Shown: positions 34,935 to 43,909 of the stretch, in pieces | Layout of the letters: each line of letters starts with the position of its first letter | Numbering within the stretch: the first letter of the stretch is position 1 | Source: Methylobacterium sp. DB0501 | GTDB lineage: Bacteria; Pseudomonadota; Alphaproteobacteria; Rhizobiales; Beijerinckiaceae | DNA: 64,000 nt | Assembly (NCBI RefSeq): GCF_011043735.1 | Contig: NZ_JAAKGV010000021.1 | Location: forward strand, 62,001-126,000 | Reading direction: 5' to 3' | Made by a program: the position numbers and the translations under genes | The notes under the pieces: generated by a model | Databases searched by the model: none | What the model saw: only the letters and a program-made list of their open reading frames with translations | Told to the model about the DNA's origin: nothing

Positions 34935-35794
34935 GCGGGCCTCCCGGCATCCAGGATCTTCAGGGCGTCCTGCCATTCCTGCGGCTCCACCCGCAGGAAG
35001 TGGTTGCGCTCGCGCGCCTCCAGGAAGGGGATGCCCTTCGCCATCGTGGTGTCGCAGATGATGATGCGGGGCTTCGGCTCGGTGCAGGCCCGGGCCGCGT
35101 CGAAGGCCTGGACCAGGGCGTCGATGTCGTTGCCGTCGACCCGCTGGACGTGCCAGCCGAAGGCCTCGAAGCGCGAGGCCGCGGGCTCGAAGCCGGTGAC
35201 CTGCGAGGCCGGGCCGTCGGCCTGCTGGTTGTTGACGTCGACGAGGACGATCAGGTTGTCGAGCTTCCAGTGGCTCGCCGACCAGGCGCCCTCCCAGATC
35301 GAGCCCTCGCCGAGCTCGCCGTCGGAGATCAGGCAATAGACGAACGAATCCGACCTCTTGCGCTTCAGGCCGAGGCAGAAGCCGACCGCGAGCCCGAGGC
35401 CGTGGCCCAGCGAGCCGCCGGTGATCTCCATGCCGGGGGTGTAGGCGGCCATGCCGGACATCGGCAGGCGGCTGTCGTCGGCGCCGTAGCTCGTCAGCTC
35501 GTCCTCGGGCAGGATTCCGGCTTCGAGGAGGGCTGCGTAGAGCGCGATGGCGTAGTGGCCGATCGAGAGGAGGAAGCGGTCGCGCCCCTCCCATTCGGGA
35601 TCGTCCGGCCGGTAGCGCATGGCGTGGAAGTACGACACCGCCAGCACGTCGGCGATGCCGAGGGCCTGGGCGATGTAGCCCTGGCCCTGGACCTCGCCCA
35701 TCAGCAGGGCGTTGCGGCGGATGCGGTAGGCGCGCTCGGCCAGCGACGGGCTGTTCTGCCCAAGTCCTGCCGGGGCCTTCTCGATCGGGGGCAT
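34931..35794 (-). CDS. Split transketolase, N-terminal subunit
   Basis: This 287-residue protein is the thiamine-diphosphate-binding half of a two-subunit transketolase. GSLGHGLGLAVGFCLGLK and the ThDP/magnesium motif ISDGELGEGSIWEGAWSASHWKLDNLIVLVDVNNQQ are intact. YRPDDPEWEGRDRFLLSIGHYAIALYAAL is the family's N-terminal signature. It transfers a two-carbon unit from a ketose to an aldehyde acceptor. Its stop overlaps the start of the C-terminal subunit by 4 bp. The SDR gene ends 11 bp upstream of its start, so one transcript is likely. Confidence 0.9.
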   Translation of the reverse strand: MPPIEKAPAGLGQNSPSLAERAYRIRRNALLMGEVQGQGYIAQALGIADVLAVSYFHAMRYRPDDPEWEGRDRFLLSIGHYAIALYAALLEAGILPEDELTSYGADDSRLPMSGMAAYTPGMEITGGSLGHGLGLAVGFCLGLKRKRSDSFVYCLISDGELGEGSIWEGAWSASHWKLDNLIVLVDVNNQQADGPASQVTGFEPAASRFEAFGWHVQRVDGNDIDALVQAFDAARACTEPKPRIIICDTTMAKGIPFLEARERNHFLRVEPQEWQDALKILDAGRPA

Positions 35795-35805
35795 GGTCGC
35801 CTCGC

Positions 35806-36555
35806 TCAATGGATCAGCATGCCGCCGTTCACGTCGATGACGGCGCCGGTGATGTAGGAGGAGAGGTCGGAGGCCAGGAACAGGCAGGCATTGGCCACGT
35901 CGTCGGCGACGCCGAGGCGGCCGAGCGGGATGCCCTTGGCGATCTCGATCTTCAGCTCGTCGGTGAGCTTGCCGCCGGTGATGTCGGTCTGGATCAGGCC
36001 GGGGGTGATGCTGTTGACCCGCACCGTGTCGGGGCCGAGCTCGCGGGCCATCGCCTTGCTTAAGGACAGCACGCCGCCCTTGGCCGCGCTGTAATGCGGT
36101 CCGCCGAAGATGCCGCCGCCGCGCTGCGCCGAGACCGACGACATGCAGACGATCGAGCCCGATTTCTGCCGGCGCATCTGCGGCACCACCGCCTGGCTCA
36201 TGTAGAGCGTGCCGCGCAGGTTCACGTCGAGCACCGCGTCGTAATTGCCGGGCTCGATCTCCATGAACTTCAGCGGCTGGGTGATGCCGGCATTGTTGAT
36301 CAGCACGTCGATGCGACCGAACCGCGACACCACCTCGTCGGCGGCGGCCAGGCAGGCGGCCTTGTCGGTGACGTTGCAGGCGAGACCCAGATGGCCCTCG
36401 CCGATCGCGCGGGCGGCCTCCTCGGCCTGGCCGGCATCGAGATCGAGGATCACCACCTTGGCGCCGTGGCCGGCGAAGAGCTTCGCGGTGGCGCGGCCGA
36501 TGCCCCGCAACGATGCAGCACCGGTGATCAGGCACACCTTGTCGGTCAGCAGCAT
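35806..36555 (-). CDS. Short-chain dehydrogenase/reductase
   Basis: This 249-residue NAD(P)-dependent enzyme has the classical SDR motifs. They are the cofactor loop TGAASLRGIGRA (with two extra residues in the glycine motif), NNAG, the serine in CMSSVSA, and the YSAAK catalytic pair. The C-terminus is typical (ASDLSSYITGAVIDVNGG). It is the first gene of the minus-strand unit with the split transketolase, so it probably oxidises a polyol or sugar acid to the ketose used by the transketolase. GGGAGG stands 5 bases before the ATG. Confidence 0.9.
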   Translation of the reverse strand: MLLTDKVCLITGAASLRGIGRATAKLFAGHGAKVVILDLDAGQAEEAARAIGEGHLGLACNVTDKAACLAAADEVVSRFGRIDVLINNAGITQPLKFMEIEPGNYDAVLDVNLRGTLYMSQAVVPQMRRQKSGSIVCMSSVSAQRGGGIFGGPHYSAAKGGVLSLSKAMARELGPDTVRVNSITPGLIQTDITGGKLTDELKIEIAKGIPLGRLGVADDVANACLFLASDLSSYITGAVIDVNGGMLIH

Positions 36556-36865
36556 GTCGTCCTCCCTGGCTTGTCGGGCACGAGGGAGTGCTTGCCGGCC
36601 GGGGCCTCACGCCCCCGTCGCCGCCCGTCCTCGACGGTGCCTCCCTCGTTTCGTTGACCGCAGAGTGCCCGGGGCGAGGGGACGGGGCAAACGCGCAAAT
36701 TGCACGGGGAGGTGAATGGGATTCATCTGGCGCCGGCCGACGGCGAGCTGCTCCCGCTCGCGCCGCTTTCACCCTCCGCGTCATCCCGGGGCCGCGCAGC
36801 GGAACCCGGGATGTCGGAGTGTCGTCCGCGCGGGTGCCTTTCGCTTCGTCGCCGCGACGGTCGGC
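36556..36865. other. Promoter region of the SDR-transketolase unit
   Basis: This 310-bp gap separates the SDR gene from the upstream, co-directional LysR gene. GCAAATTGC at 36695-36703 is a perfect 9-base palindrome in an AT-richer spot 140 bp before the SDR start, with the T-N11-A flavour of a LysR site. The hairpin at 36782-36813 ends the LysR transcript. No gene was seen in it. Confidence 0.45.
36782..36813 (-). terminator. Hairpin after the LysR gene
   Basis: CATCCCGGG and CCCGGGATG enclose a further self-complementary core (GGCCGCGCAGCGGAAC), 53 bp after the LysR stop. The whole resembles a palindrome common between genes in Hyphomicrobiales, so it is either a terminator or a dispersed repeat serving as one. 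Confidence 0.55.
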
Positions 36866-37762
36866 TCACGCCAGATCCTCCGGCAGCACGATGCGCATCT
36901 CCTGCGCCAGCCAGCGCGCGAAGACCCGCAACGGCGCCCGTCGCCGCGTCGTCGCCGGATAGACGAGGTGATGGCCGACGTAGGTGATGTCCTGCGCCAG
37001 CCCGCGCAACGGTGCGACGAGGCGGCCGCTGGCGATCTCGCGTTCCGCCAGCAAGGTCGATTCGAGCGCCACGCCGAGCCCGTCGGCCGCGGCCAGGATG
37101 GCGAGGAAGCTGCGGTCGAAGCGGACGCCGAGGGGCCGCGGCGCCGGCAGGCCGTTGCGGGCGAACCAGAGCGGCCAGCGCACCTGCTTGTTGTCGCTCT
37201 GGATCAGCACCTGGTCGAGGAGATCGTGCGGTGCGCGGATGCGGGCGGCCCGCGCGGGGTCGCAGAGCGGGGTCACCGTCTCGGTGCAGAGCGGCACCGT
37301 CACCAGGCCCTCGCCCCGGGGCGGGCCGTAGACGATGTCGGCGTCGAACTCGTCGCTGACGAAGCGGGCATAGTCCATGCCGGCGGCGAGCCGCACCTCG
37401 AACCCCGGATGGGCGGTGAGGAAGCGGGCGAGGCGCGGCGTCAGCCATTGCGCCGCGAGGCTCGGCGCGCAGTGCAGGCGCAGGAGCTGCGGGCCGCGCG
37501 CCGCCACGAGGTCGAGGCCGCGATGCAGCTCGTCGAAGGCGCGGCTCACGTGGTCCAGCAGCGCCTCGCCGGCGGCGGTCGGCACCACGCCCTGGCCCTG
37601 GCGCTCGAACAGGGTGACGCCGAGCGCCGCCTCCATCTTGCGGATGGCGTGGCTGACGGCGCTCGCGGTCAGGTTCAGCTCCGCCGCCGCATCCTTGAAG
37701 GACCGGCGGCGCGCCGCCGCCTCGAAGGAGCGCACGGCGGAGAGGGGGACACGCAGGGACAT
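36866..37762 (-). CDS. LysR-family regulator of the GcvA type
   Basis: This 298-residue protein starts with PLSAVRSFEAAARRRSFKDAAAELNLTASAVSHAIRKME, the winged-helix head typical of GcvA-like LysR proteins. An effector domain follows (LRLHCAPSLAAQWLTPRLARF). The start at 37762 leaves out 12 upstream codons of poor quality. It lies directly upstream of the SDR-transketolase-TRAP unit in the same direction and is the most likely regulator of it. The effector is presumably the transported acid or an intermediate. Confidence 0.9.
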   Translation of the reverse strand: MSLRVPLSAVRSFEAAARRRSFKDAAAELNLTASAVSHAIRKMEAALGVTLFERQGQGVVPTAAGEALLDHVSRAFDELHRGLDLVAARGPQLLRLHCAPSLAAQWLTPRLARFLTAHPGFEVRLAAGMDYARFVSDEFDADIVYGPPRGEGLVTVPLCTETVTPLCDPARAARIRAPHDLLDQVLIQSDNKQVRWPLWFARNGLPAPRPLGVRFDRSFLAILAAADGLGVALESTLLAEREIASGRLVAPLRGLAQDITYVGHHLVYPATTRRRAPLRVFARWLAQEMRIVLPEDLA

Positions 37763-37819
37763 CACGCCACGATGCGGTGCGGGCCGGCGGCTTGGCAACC
37801 GGCTCCGCCGTCTCCCGGC

Positions 37820-39256
37820 TCATCCTTCCCGGTCCGTCAGGGTGATCCGGAACCGTGCCCCGCTGGGGGTGTCGTCGAGGCTCAACGTGCCGCCGTTGAG
37901 CCGCACCAGCTCGGCCGCGATGGCGAGGCCGAGCCCCGTGCCGCCGGAGCGGCCGGAGCCCTGGAACGCCTCGAACAGGTGGGCCCGGGCCCGCTCCGGC
38001 AGGCCGGGACCGTTGTCGGCGACGAGGATCGTGACGGCGGCGCCGGTCCGCTCGGCCTCGATCGCGACGAGCGGCGCGCCCTCGCTGGCGCCGGCGAGGC
38101 CGATCGCCTGGACGGCGTTGCGCACGAGGTTGACCAGCACCCGCGACAGCTGGTCGGGATCGGCGTCGACGCTCAGCCCCTCCGGCGTGCGGTCCTCGAT
38201 GGTGACGGCGGCGCCGGGCGCCAGCCCGGCGAGGTCGAGGGCGTCGCGCAGGATCGGCCGCAGCGGCATCACCCGCCGCTCGGGCGCCCGCTCGGCGGCG
38301 CGGCCATAGGCGAGCGTCCCCTCGCAGTAGCGGATCGCCCGGCCGAGCGTCGCGACGAGGCGCGGGGCGACGCGCTGCACCCCCGGATCGGCGACGTGCT
38401 CGAGCCGGTCGACGAGGAGTTGCGCGGTGGTAAGGAGGTTTCGCAACTCGTGGTTGATCTTGCTCACCGACAGGCCGAGATCGGCCAGGCGCCGCTTCTG
38501 GCGCAGCTCGTCCGAGAGGATGGTCTCCATATGGGCGAGCGCGGTCTCGGCCGCGCCGATCTCGTCGCTGCGCCAGGACGGATTGATCCGCCGCGACAGG
38601 TCCTCCGGGTCGTCCGCGAAGGTCGCGATGTTGCGGGCCAGCCGCCGCACCGGCCGCACGATCGAGAGCTGCAGCACCAGGAAGACGAGGCCGGCGGTGA
38701 TGCCGGAAATCGCCAGCGAGGCGAGCAGGATCCGGCGCGAGAAGGCGATCATCGCGCTCCGCAAGGGGGCGGGATCGAGGACCAGCTCGACGAAATCGAC
38801 CCCGTCCATGCCATGGCCGACCACCCGCAGGGGCAGGGGGTTGGTCTGCGTCAGGGTGCGCCAGGCGCCGCCGATGCTGTCGAACCAGCCGGCCTCGCGC
38901 AGGTCGACGGTCTCGGACACTTCCGGCGGCATCGGCGTGAGGTTGAGGAGGCGGCGCGCCCCGCCTGCCTTGAGGGCGATGGCCTGGGCGCCGACGCCCA
39001 TCAGGAGACGCCGGGCGAGGTCGTCGGAGACCCGTTGCTGGGGCGCGGCGTCGAGCACCAGGGCGGCGACCTGGGCGGCGGCGACCCGGTCGGAGAGCCA
39101 GGAGCGCCGGAAGCTCGCGAGGCCGGGGACGTAGATCAGCACCTCGGCGATGAGGACGAAGACGATCGTCAGCAGCAGCAGGCGGCCGGACAGCCCGACG
39201 CGTCCGGCGAGGCGCCGGATCCCACCCTGCCTCGCCACGTCCTCGCCCCACTGCAC
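37820..39256 (-). CDS. Membrane sensor histidine kinase (orphan)
   Basis: This 478-residue protein has two membrane helices (about 24-44 and 176-199) around a periplasmic sensor of 130 residues. A HAMP linker follows (about 200-250). The phosphorylated histidine is H269 in SKINHELRNLLT, and the ATPase domain has its N box (LVRNAVQAI), DNGPGLP and GGTGLGLAI. All catalytic boxes are intact. No response regulator gene lies beside it, so its partner is elsewhere. The LysR gene starts 57 bp downstream on the same strand. Confidence 0.9.
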   Translation of the reverse strand: MQWGEDVARQGGIRRLAGRVGLSGRLLLLTIVFVLIAEVLIYVPGLASFRRSWLSDRVAAAQVAALVLDAAPQQRVSDDLARRLLMGVGAQAIALKAGGARRLLNLTPMPPEVSETVDLREAGWFDSIGGAWRTLTQTNPLPLRVVGHGMDGVDFVELVLDPAPLRSAMIAFSRRILLASLAISGITAGLVFLVLQLSIVRPVRRLARNIATFADDPEDLSRRINPSWRSDEIGAAETALAHMETILSDELRQKRRLADLGLSVSKINHELRNLLTTAQLLVDRLEHVADPGVQRVAPRLVATLGRAIRYCEGTLAYGRAAERAPERRVMPLRPILRDALDLAGLAPGAAVTIEDRTPEGLSVDADPDQLSRVLVNLVRNAVQAIGLAGASEGAPLVAIEAERTGAAVTILVADNGPGLPERARAHLFEAFQGSGRSGGTGLGLAIAAELVRLNGGTLSLDDTPSGARFRITLTDREG

Positions 39257-39403
39257 GGTCTCGACGCCCTCGCTCGCCCGACGACACTAGCACGACCGCC
39301 CCCGCCGCGGGCGGGGGTTCAGCCGGAAGCTATTCGCGGATTGCCGAAAATCCAGTCGCCAGCCAAGAAATTGCGCACGACCGACAAGGCCGAGCCGCGG
39401 ATG

Positions 39404-40237
39404 TCAGCCCGGCTTGCCCCGCCAGCGCCGCCAGGCGACCGGCAGCAGCGCCAGGGCCCCGAGGCCGAGCAGCGTGGCGATGAGCTGCGGCGTGACGACG
39501 GCGCGCAGCGACAGGGCGGCGTCGCAGGCGAGGCCGCCGGCGACCATGCACGCCTCTTTCGCCGCTTGGTGGGCGGCGACCACGGTCTCGACCCCGTCAC
39601 CCGCCGAGGCGTAGATGAAGGCGCCGGGGCTGATGCCGATGAGCGTGGCCAGCGCGAAGGTCCGCAGGCGCACGCCGAAGATCGCCGGCGCCAGGTTGGT
39701 CATCCAGAACGGGAAGACCGGCAGCAGCCGCAGCACCATTACGTACGAGAAGGCGTCGCGGCGGAACCCCTCCGCGAGGCGCCCGAGCCGCGAGCCGGCG
39801 CGGCGCAGCAGCACCCCGCCCGCCGCGGTGCGGCCGATCGAGAATACGATGACGGCGCCGGTGGTCGCGGCCGCGATCGACACCAGGGCGCCGAAGACCG
39901 GCCCGAACAGGAAGCCGCACAGGGTCGTCATCACCACCGAGACCGGCAGCGACACGATCACGGTGCCGACATAGGCGAGATAGGCGCAGGCATAGGCGCG
40001 CCAGAAGCCGTCCGCGACCCAGGCCTTGGCATAGGCCCGGGAGGCGAGCAGCTGGTCGACGGAGAACCAGCGGGTGATGCCGCCGAACAGGAGGCCGAGG
40101 GACAGGGCCACCAGCGCGAGCAGCGGCAGCACCCGCAGCCAGCCGCGCCAGGCCGGGACCGCCACGGCCTGAGGCCCCGGATCCGGCGGCGGGGTGGTGT
40201 CGTCGGGGGGCGCGCCGGGCCGGGTCAGCGTGCTCAC
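39404..40237 (-). CDS. TVP38/TMEM64-family membrane protein
   Basis: This 277-residue protein has a proline-rich N-terminus, then five to six helices with the VTT/DedA-like core. Signature segments are SLPVSVVMTTLCGFLFGPVFGAL and the loop with LRLLPVFPFWMTNLAPAIFGV. Family members are thought to be lipid scramblases or transporters. Its first codons overlap the end of pmtA by 4 bp, so the two are translationally coupled, which fits a shared role in phospholipid handling. Confidence 0.88.
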   Translation of the reverse strand: MSTLTRPGAPPDDTTPPPDPGPQAVAVPAWRGWLRVLPLLALVALSLGLLFGGITRWFSVDQLLASRAYAKAWVADGFWRAYACAYLAYVGTVIVSLPVSVVMTTLCGFLFGPVFGALVSIAAATTGAVIVFSIGRTAAGGVLLRRAGSRLGRLAEGFRRDAFSYVMVLRLLPVFPFWMTNLAPAIFGVRLRTFALATLIGISPGAFIYASAGDGVETVVAAHQAAKEACMVAGGLACDAALSLRAVVTPQLIATLLGLGALALLPVAWRRWRGKPG

Positions 40238-40887
40238 CCGGCCTTCTGCATGCGCAGGATCTTGAAGAAGCCGCCCGGGAAGGTCGGCCGCACGCCCAGG
40301 AAGGTCACGCCGCGGCTCTTCGCCCAGGCCTCGATCCGGGCGGCCTTGAAGGCCGAGCTCCAGCCGATCTTCTCGCAGAGCGGTGCCACGATCTCCTCGA
40401 CCTTGGCCACGGTGCCGCGATCCTGGCCGAAATGATTGGCGAGCACGATCATGCCGCCGGGCCGCACCACCCGCAGGAACTCGTCGAGGGCGCCCTCGGG
40501 GTCCGGCACCAGGGTGATGAGGAACTGCGCCACCACCGCGTCGAAGCTCGCATCCGCATAGCCGAGGCGGCAGACATCCATCACCTGGAGGCCCTTGACG
40601 TGGGAGAGGCCGCGCCGGGCCACCTTGCGGTTGGCGCGGCGGAGCATGTCCTCGGACAGGTCGACGCCGTAGACCTCGGAATCCTTGGGGTAGTAGCCCA
40701 GGGACAGGCCGGTGCCGACACCGGCCTCCAGGATGCGCCGCCCGCCGACGAGCGCCGCCTCGACCGCGTCCCGCGCCGCCGGCTCGGTGAGCTTGTCGTA
40801 GACCACGTCGTAGACCGGCGCCCAGCGCGCGTAGGCCTTGCGCATCAAGGCGGTGGTGGGCCCCGCCTCTCGCGGCTCGCTCAGCAT
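40234..40887 (-). CDS. pmtA: Phosphatidylethanolamine N-methyltransferase PmtA
   Basis: This 217-residue SAM-dependent methyltransferase matches the Rhodobacter-type PmtA. MRKAYARWAPVYDVVYDKLTEPAR is the membrane-binding N-terminal helix region, ILEAGVGTGLSLGYYP is the SAM motif, and PTFPGGFFKILRMQK is the characteristic end. It methylates phosphatidylethanolamine stepwise to phosphatidylcholine, a common lipid in Hyphomicrobiales. Start at 40887 (MLSEPRE); 60 upstream codons are open but unlike protein. It is coupled to the TVP38 gene by an ATGA-type overlap. Confidence 0.88.
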   Translation of the reverse strand: MLSEPREAGPTTALMRKAYARWAPVYDVVYDKLTEPAARDAVEAALVGGRRILEAGVGTGLSLGYYPKDSEVYGVDLSEDMLRRANRKVARRGLSHVKGLQVMDVCRLGYADASFDAVVAQFLITLVPDPEGALDEFLRVVRPGGMIVLANHFGQDRGTVAKVEEIVAPLCEKIGWSSAFKAARIEAWAKSRGVTFLGVRPTFPGGFFKILRMQKAG

Positions 40888-40990
40888 GTCGGTATCGTCT
40901 CCGAGGTCATTCGTCTCGCGGGCGTCAACGCGCGCGTCTGTGCGACGATTTCCGGAAGAAAGCTTCGGAAATCGTATCCACCGGTCGTCG

Positions 40991-42139
40991 TCAGGCCGCG
41001 GCCAGGCTGTCGGCCTCGACCCGCCGGATGGTGCCGCCGCCCAGCACCCGGGCGCGAGGCCCGTCATCGGCGTAGATGACGCAGGCCTGGCCCGGCGACA
41101 CCCCGTCCTCGGGGGTCGCCAGGGTGATCTCGGCGGATCGGGTGGCGGGGTTCCACGACAGGAGCGCGGGGCGGGGCTCGCGGGTCGAGCGCACCCGCAC
41201 CGCGACGGGCAGGTCGCGGGCCGCCTCCAGGGCGGTGTCGCCGAGCCAGTTCGGGTCGGCGAGGCGGATGACCGAGGTCGCCAGCGCCTCGCGCGGGCCG
41301 ACCACCACCCGGGCCTCGCCGGGCTCGAGGCGCACGACGTAGAGCGGCTCGCCCGCCGCGACGTTGAGGCCGCGGCGCTGGCCGACCGTGAAGCCGATGA
41401 TGCCGTCGTGACGGCCGAGGTGCCGCCCGTCGAGGTGGACGATCTCGCCCGGGCGCACCGCGTCGGGGCGAAGCCGTGCGATCACGTCCTGGTAGCGCCC
41501 CTGCGGCACGAAGCAGATGTCCTGGCTGTCGGGCTTGTCGGCGACCGACAGACCGAAGGCCTTGGCCAGCGCGCGGGTCTCGTCCTTCGGTCGCTCGCCG
41601 AGGGGGAAGCGCAGGATGTCGAGCTGCTCGGCGGTGGTCGCGTACAGGAAGTAGCTCTGGTCCCGGGCCGGATCGAGGGCGCGGTGGAGCGCCCGGCCGC
41701 CGCCCGGCAGCGCGCGGCTCGCGACGTAGTGGCCCGTCGCCAGCACGTCGGCGCCGAGATCCTGGGCGGTGGTGAGCAGGTCGCGGAACTTGATCGAGCG
41801 GTTGCACTCGACGCACGGGATCGGCGTCTCGCCCTGGAGGTAGCTGTCGGCGAAGCGGTCGATCACCGCCTCGCGGAACCGGTCCTCGTAGTCCAGGACG
41901 TAGTGCGGGATGCCGATGGTCTCCGCGGCGCGGCGGGCGTCGTGGATGTCCTGGCCGGCGCAGCAGGCGCCGCGGCGATGGGTGGCCGCGCCGTGATCGT
42001 AGAGCTGCAGCGTGATCCCGACCACGTCGTAGCCCTCGCGCTTCAGGAGCGCGGCGACGACGGAGGAATCGACGCCCCCGGACATCGCCACGACGACGCG
42101 GGTGTCCTCCGGGGCCTTTTGCAGATCGAGCGAGTTCAT
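40991..42139 (-). CDS. mnmA: tRNA 2-thiouridine(34) synthase MnmA
   Basis: This 382-residue enzyme thiolates the wobble uridine of Lys, Glu and Gln tRNAs. The PP-loop ATP site is VVVAMSGGVDSSVVAALL near the N-terminus. The two catalytic cysteines lie in IPCVECNR (near residue 108) and in the later DICFVPQG segment. ATGHYVAS and FTVGQRRGLNVA are further family motifs. The length is normal. It is divergent from fliK across 282 bp. This housekeeping gene sits between the lipid and flagellar genes without functional link. Confidence 0.96.
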   Translation of the reverse strand: MNSLDLQKAPEDTRVVVAMSGGVDSSVVAALLKREGYDVVGITLQLYDHGAATHRRGACCAGQDIHDARRAAETIGIPHYVLDYEDRFREAVIDRFADSYLQGETPIPCVECNRSIKFRDLLTTAQDLGADVLATGHYVASRALPGGGRALHRALDPARDQSYFLYATTAEQLDILRFPLGERPKDETRALAKAFGLSVADKPDSQDICFVPQGRYQDVIARLRPDAVRPGEIVHLDGRHLGRHDGIIGFTVGQRRGLNVAAGEPLYVVRLEPGEARVVVGPREALATSVIRLADPNWLGDTALEAARDLPVAVRVRSTREPRPALLSWNPATRSAEITLATPEDGVSPGQACVIYADDGPRARVLGGGTIRRVEADSLAAA

Positions 42140-42382
42140 GACCGTGTGAGAGTGTCTCGACGCGCTCCCGGGGCGTTCTCCCGGCGCGCACGAGGGAGTC
42201 TATAGCGATCCGACCGGCATTCTGCCAGGGCGGGCCGGCGCCGGGCGGTGGGAACCTCGACCGGGAAGTTCTTGCCGGGTTCCTGACGGGGGCCCGGCAG
42301 ATTCCGACCGGGCGATCGCCGGCCGCCGATGCCCCTCCGGAAATCGCAGTGTCCCGTCAATGGTTTGACGGTACGATCGGAC

Positions 42383-42398
42383 TGGCAGGCGGCTTGCT
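42383..42398 (+). promoter_or_regulatory. Sigma-54 promoter before fliK
   Basis: TGGCAGG-CGGC-TTGCT matches the -24/-12 sigma-54 consensus, with GG and GC separated by exactly 10 bases. It ends 23 bp before the fliK start. In this group FlbD (encoded at 49.1 kb) activates late flagellar genes with sigma-54, so the fit is functional as well as in sequence. A small inverted repeat (CCGTCAA/TTGACGG, 42354-42371) just upstream could bind an activator. Confidence 0.75.
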
Positions 42399-42421
42399 CT
42401 CCCGGGAGCAGGAGGTCGCCG

Positions 42422-43867
42422 ATGCGGATCAGCGGAACGGGTGAGGGAGGACGGGTGGCGGGGCGCGAGCCGGCCAGGCCGGCGAGGATCGTCGCGCACG
42501 AGCCGTTCCGCCCGGCCGACCGCGACGCCGCGCCCCCCAGCCGCACGCCCCAGCGGCCGGTGGACGAGGCGACGGCGCGCCAGCGCCCCGAGAGGCCGGC
42601 GGCCGAGGCGGACCGGACGAAGGCCGGCGAGGCGGAATCCGGACCCGAATCCCGCACCAGCGAGTCCCGCACCATCGCGTCCCGCGGGAATCGGGCGCGC
42701 ACGGACGACGGCGCGAAGGCGTCGGCGGGGCGCGGCGACGGGGCTGCGCAGGACTCGGCCGTGCAAGACTCGGCCGTGCAGGACTCGGCCGCCGAGGGCA
42801 AGATCGTCGAGAGCCCGACGGATGCGCGGGAGGCCGCCCGGGACGACGACGCGCGATCGATGGAAGCCGGCGGGGCGGAGGCGCGCACATCCGCGGTCGG
42901 CGCGAAGGCGCCCGCCGGAGCTGCGGTTACGGCGCAGGCGGAGGCGGTTCGCACGGCCGCAGCGGCGTCCGGCGAGACCGCGGAGGGCGACGAGACCGAG
43001 GGCGAGGGCGAAGGCGAGGAGGCGGATGCCTCCGGTGCCGCCCCGGCCTCGATTCCGTCTCCCTCGATCCTGTCGCTCCTGATCGCACCGGCCCCGAATG
43101 CTCCTGCCCCGTCGGCGACGCCCGGCGCGGCGGCGACCGATCCGGCGGTCGCCGGTGTTCCGGGCCGGGCGGCGGCAACCGACCCGGCGGCCGGCGTTCC
43201 GGGCCGGGCGGAGGCGAGCGGAGGCGACCCGCAGGCCGCGGTCGCGCCGGCCGGGCTGCCGGCGGAGATGGCAGCCCGTGCCGCCGGACGCCGGGACGAG
43301 CCGCGGGAGGGGGCCGTCTCCGAGGCCCTCGCGGCCCCGGCCCCGGCCCCGGCACCGGCCCCGGCACCGGCCACGCAGACCAAGGGCACCGACGCCGCTC
43401 CCGCGGCGCCGGCCACGGCGGAGGCCCGCCCGGCGGTCCCGGTGCCGTCGAGCTTGAGCGCGGTGCCGATCACCATCGGGATGCGGGCGCTCGCCGGATC
43501 GAACCGCTTCGAGATCCGCCTCGACCCCTACGAGCTCGGCCGCATCGACGTGCGCCTCGACATCGACCGGCAGCACGGCGCCGTGAAGGCTCACCTGGTG
43601 GTCGAGCGGCCCGAGACCCTGGCGCTGCTCCAGCGCGACGCCGGCAGCCTGCAGCAGGCCCTGTCCCAGGCAGGGCTCAATCCCGGCGAGGCCGGGCTCA
43701 GCTTCTCCCTCCAGGGCGACGGCGGGAACGCGCCGCAGCGCGACCAGGCCGGCCGTCCGCAGGGGCAAGGGCAAGGACGGGCCGCGCCCGGCGAGGCGGA
43801 GGCGACGAGCGCGCTGCCGCCCCTGCGCGACCTCGGCCGGCGCCTCGGCCTCGATCTCAGAATCTAG
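42422..43867 (+). CDS. fliK: Flagellar hook-length control protein FliK
   Basis: This 481-residue protein starts at the ATG at 42422 with AGGAGG 6 bases before. About 370 residues are low-complexity, rich in Ala, Pro, Glu and Arg, as expected for the extended ruler part of FliK. The C-terminal domain (about 355-450) is the hook-length/substrate-switch domain: NRFEIRLDPYELGRIDVRLDI, then AHLVVERPETLALLQRD. It is secreted into the growing hook and switches export from hook to filament proteins. flgD follows 42 bp later. A sigma-54 promoter precedes it. Confidence 0.9.
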   Translation: MRISGTGEGGRVAGREPARPARIVAHEPFRPADRDAAPPSRTPQRPVDEATARQRPERPAAEADRTKAGEAESGPESRTSESRTIASRGNRARTDDGAKASAGRGDGAAQDSAVQDSAVQDSAAEGKIVESPTDAREAARDDDARSMEAGGAEARTSAVGAKAPAGAAVTAQAEAVRTAAAASGETAEGDETEGEGEGEEADASGAAPASIPSPSILSLLIAPAPNAPAPSATPGAAATDPAVAGVPGRAAATDPAAGVPGRAEASGGDPQAAVAPAGLPAEMAARAAGRRDEPREGAVSEALAAPAPAPAPAPAPATQTKGTDAAPAAPATAEARPAVPVPSSLSAVPITIGMRALAGSNRFEIRLDPYELGRIDVRLDIDRQHGAVKAHLVVERPETLALLQRDAGSLQQALSQAGLNPGEAGLSFSLQGDGGNAPQRDQAGRPQGQGQGRAAPGEAEATSALPPLRDLGRRLGLDLRI

Positions 43868-43909
43868 CGAAGGGACAGCCCCGATGACGACCGAACCCGC
43901 GAGGTCCCG

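Noticed and set aside
36716..40435. 1239-codon plus-strand frame across four minus-strand genes
   Set aside because: It is the antisense of the LysR, histidine kinase, TVP38 and pmtA genes and has the His/Arg/Gln-rich composition of a shadow frame.
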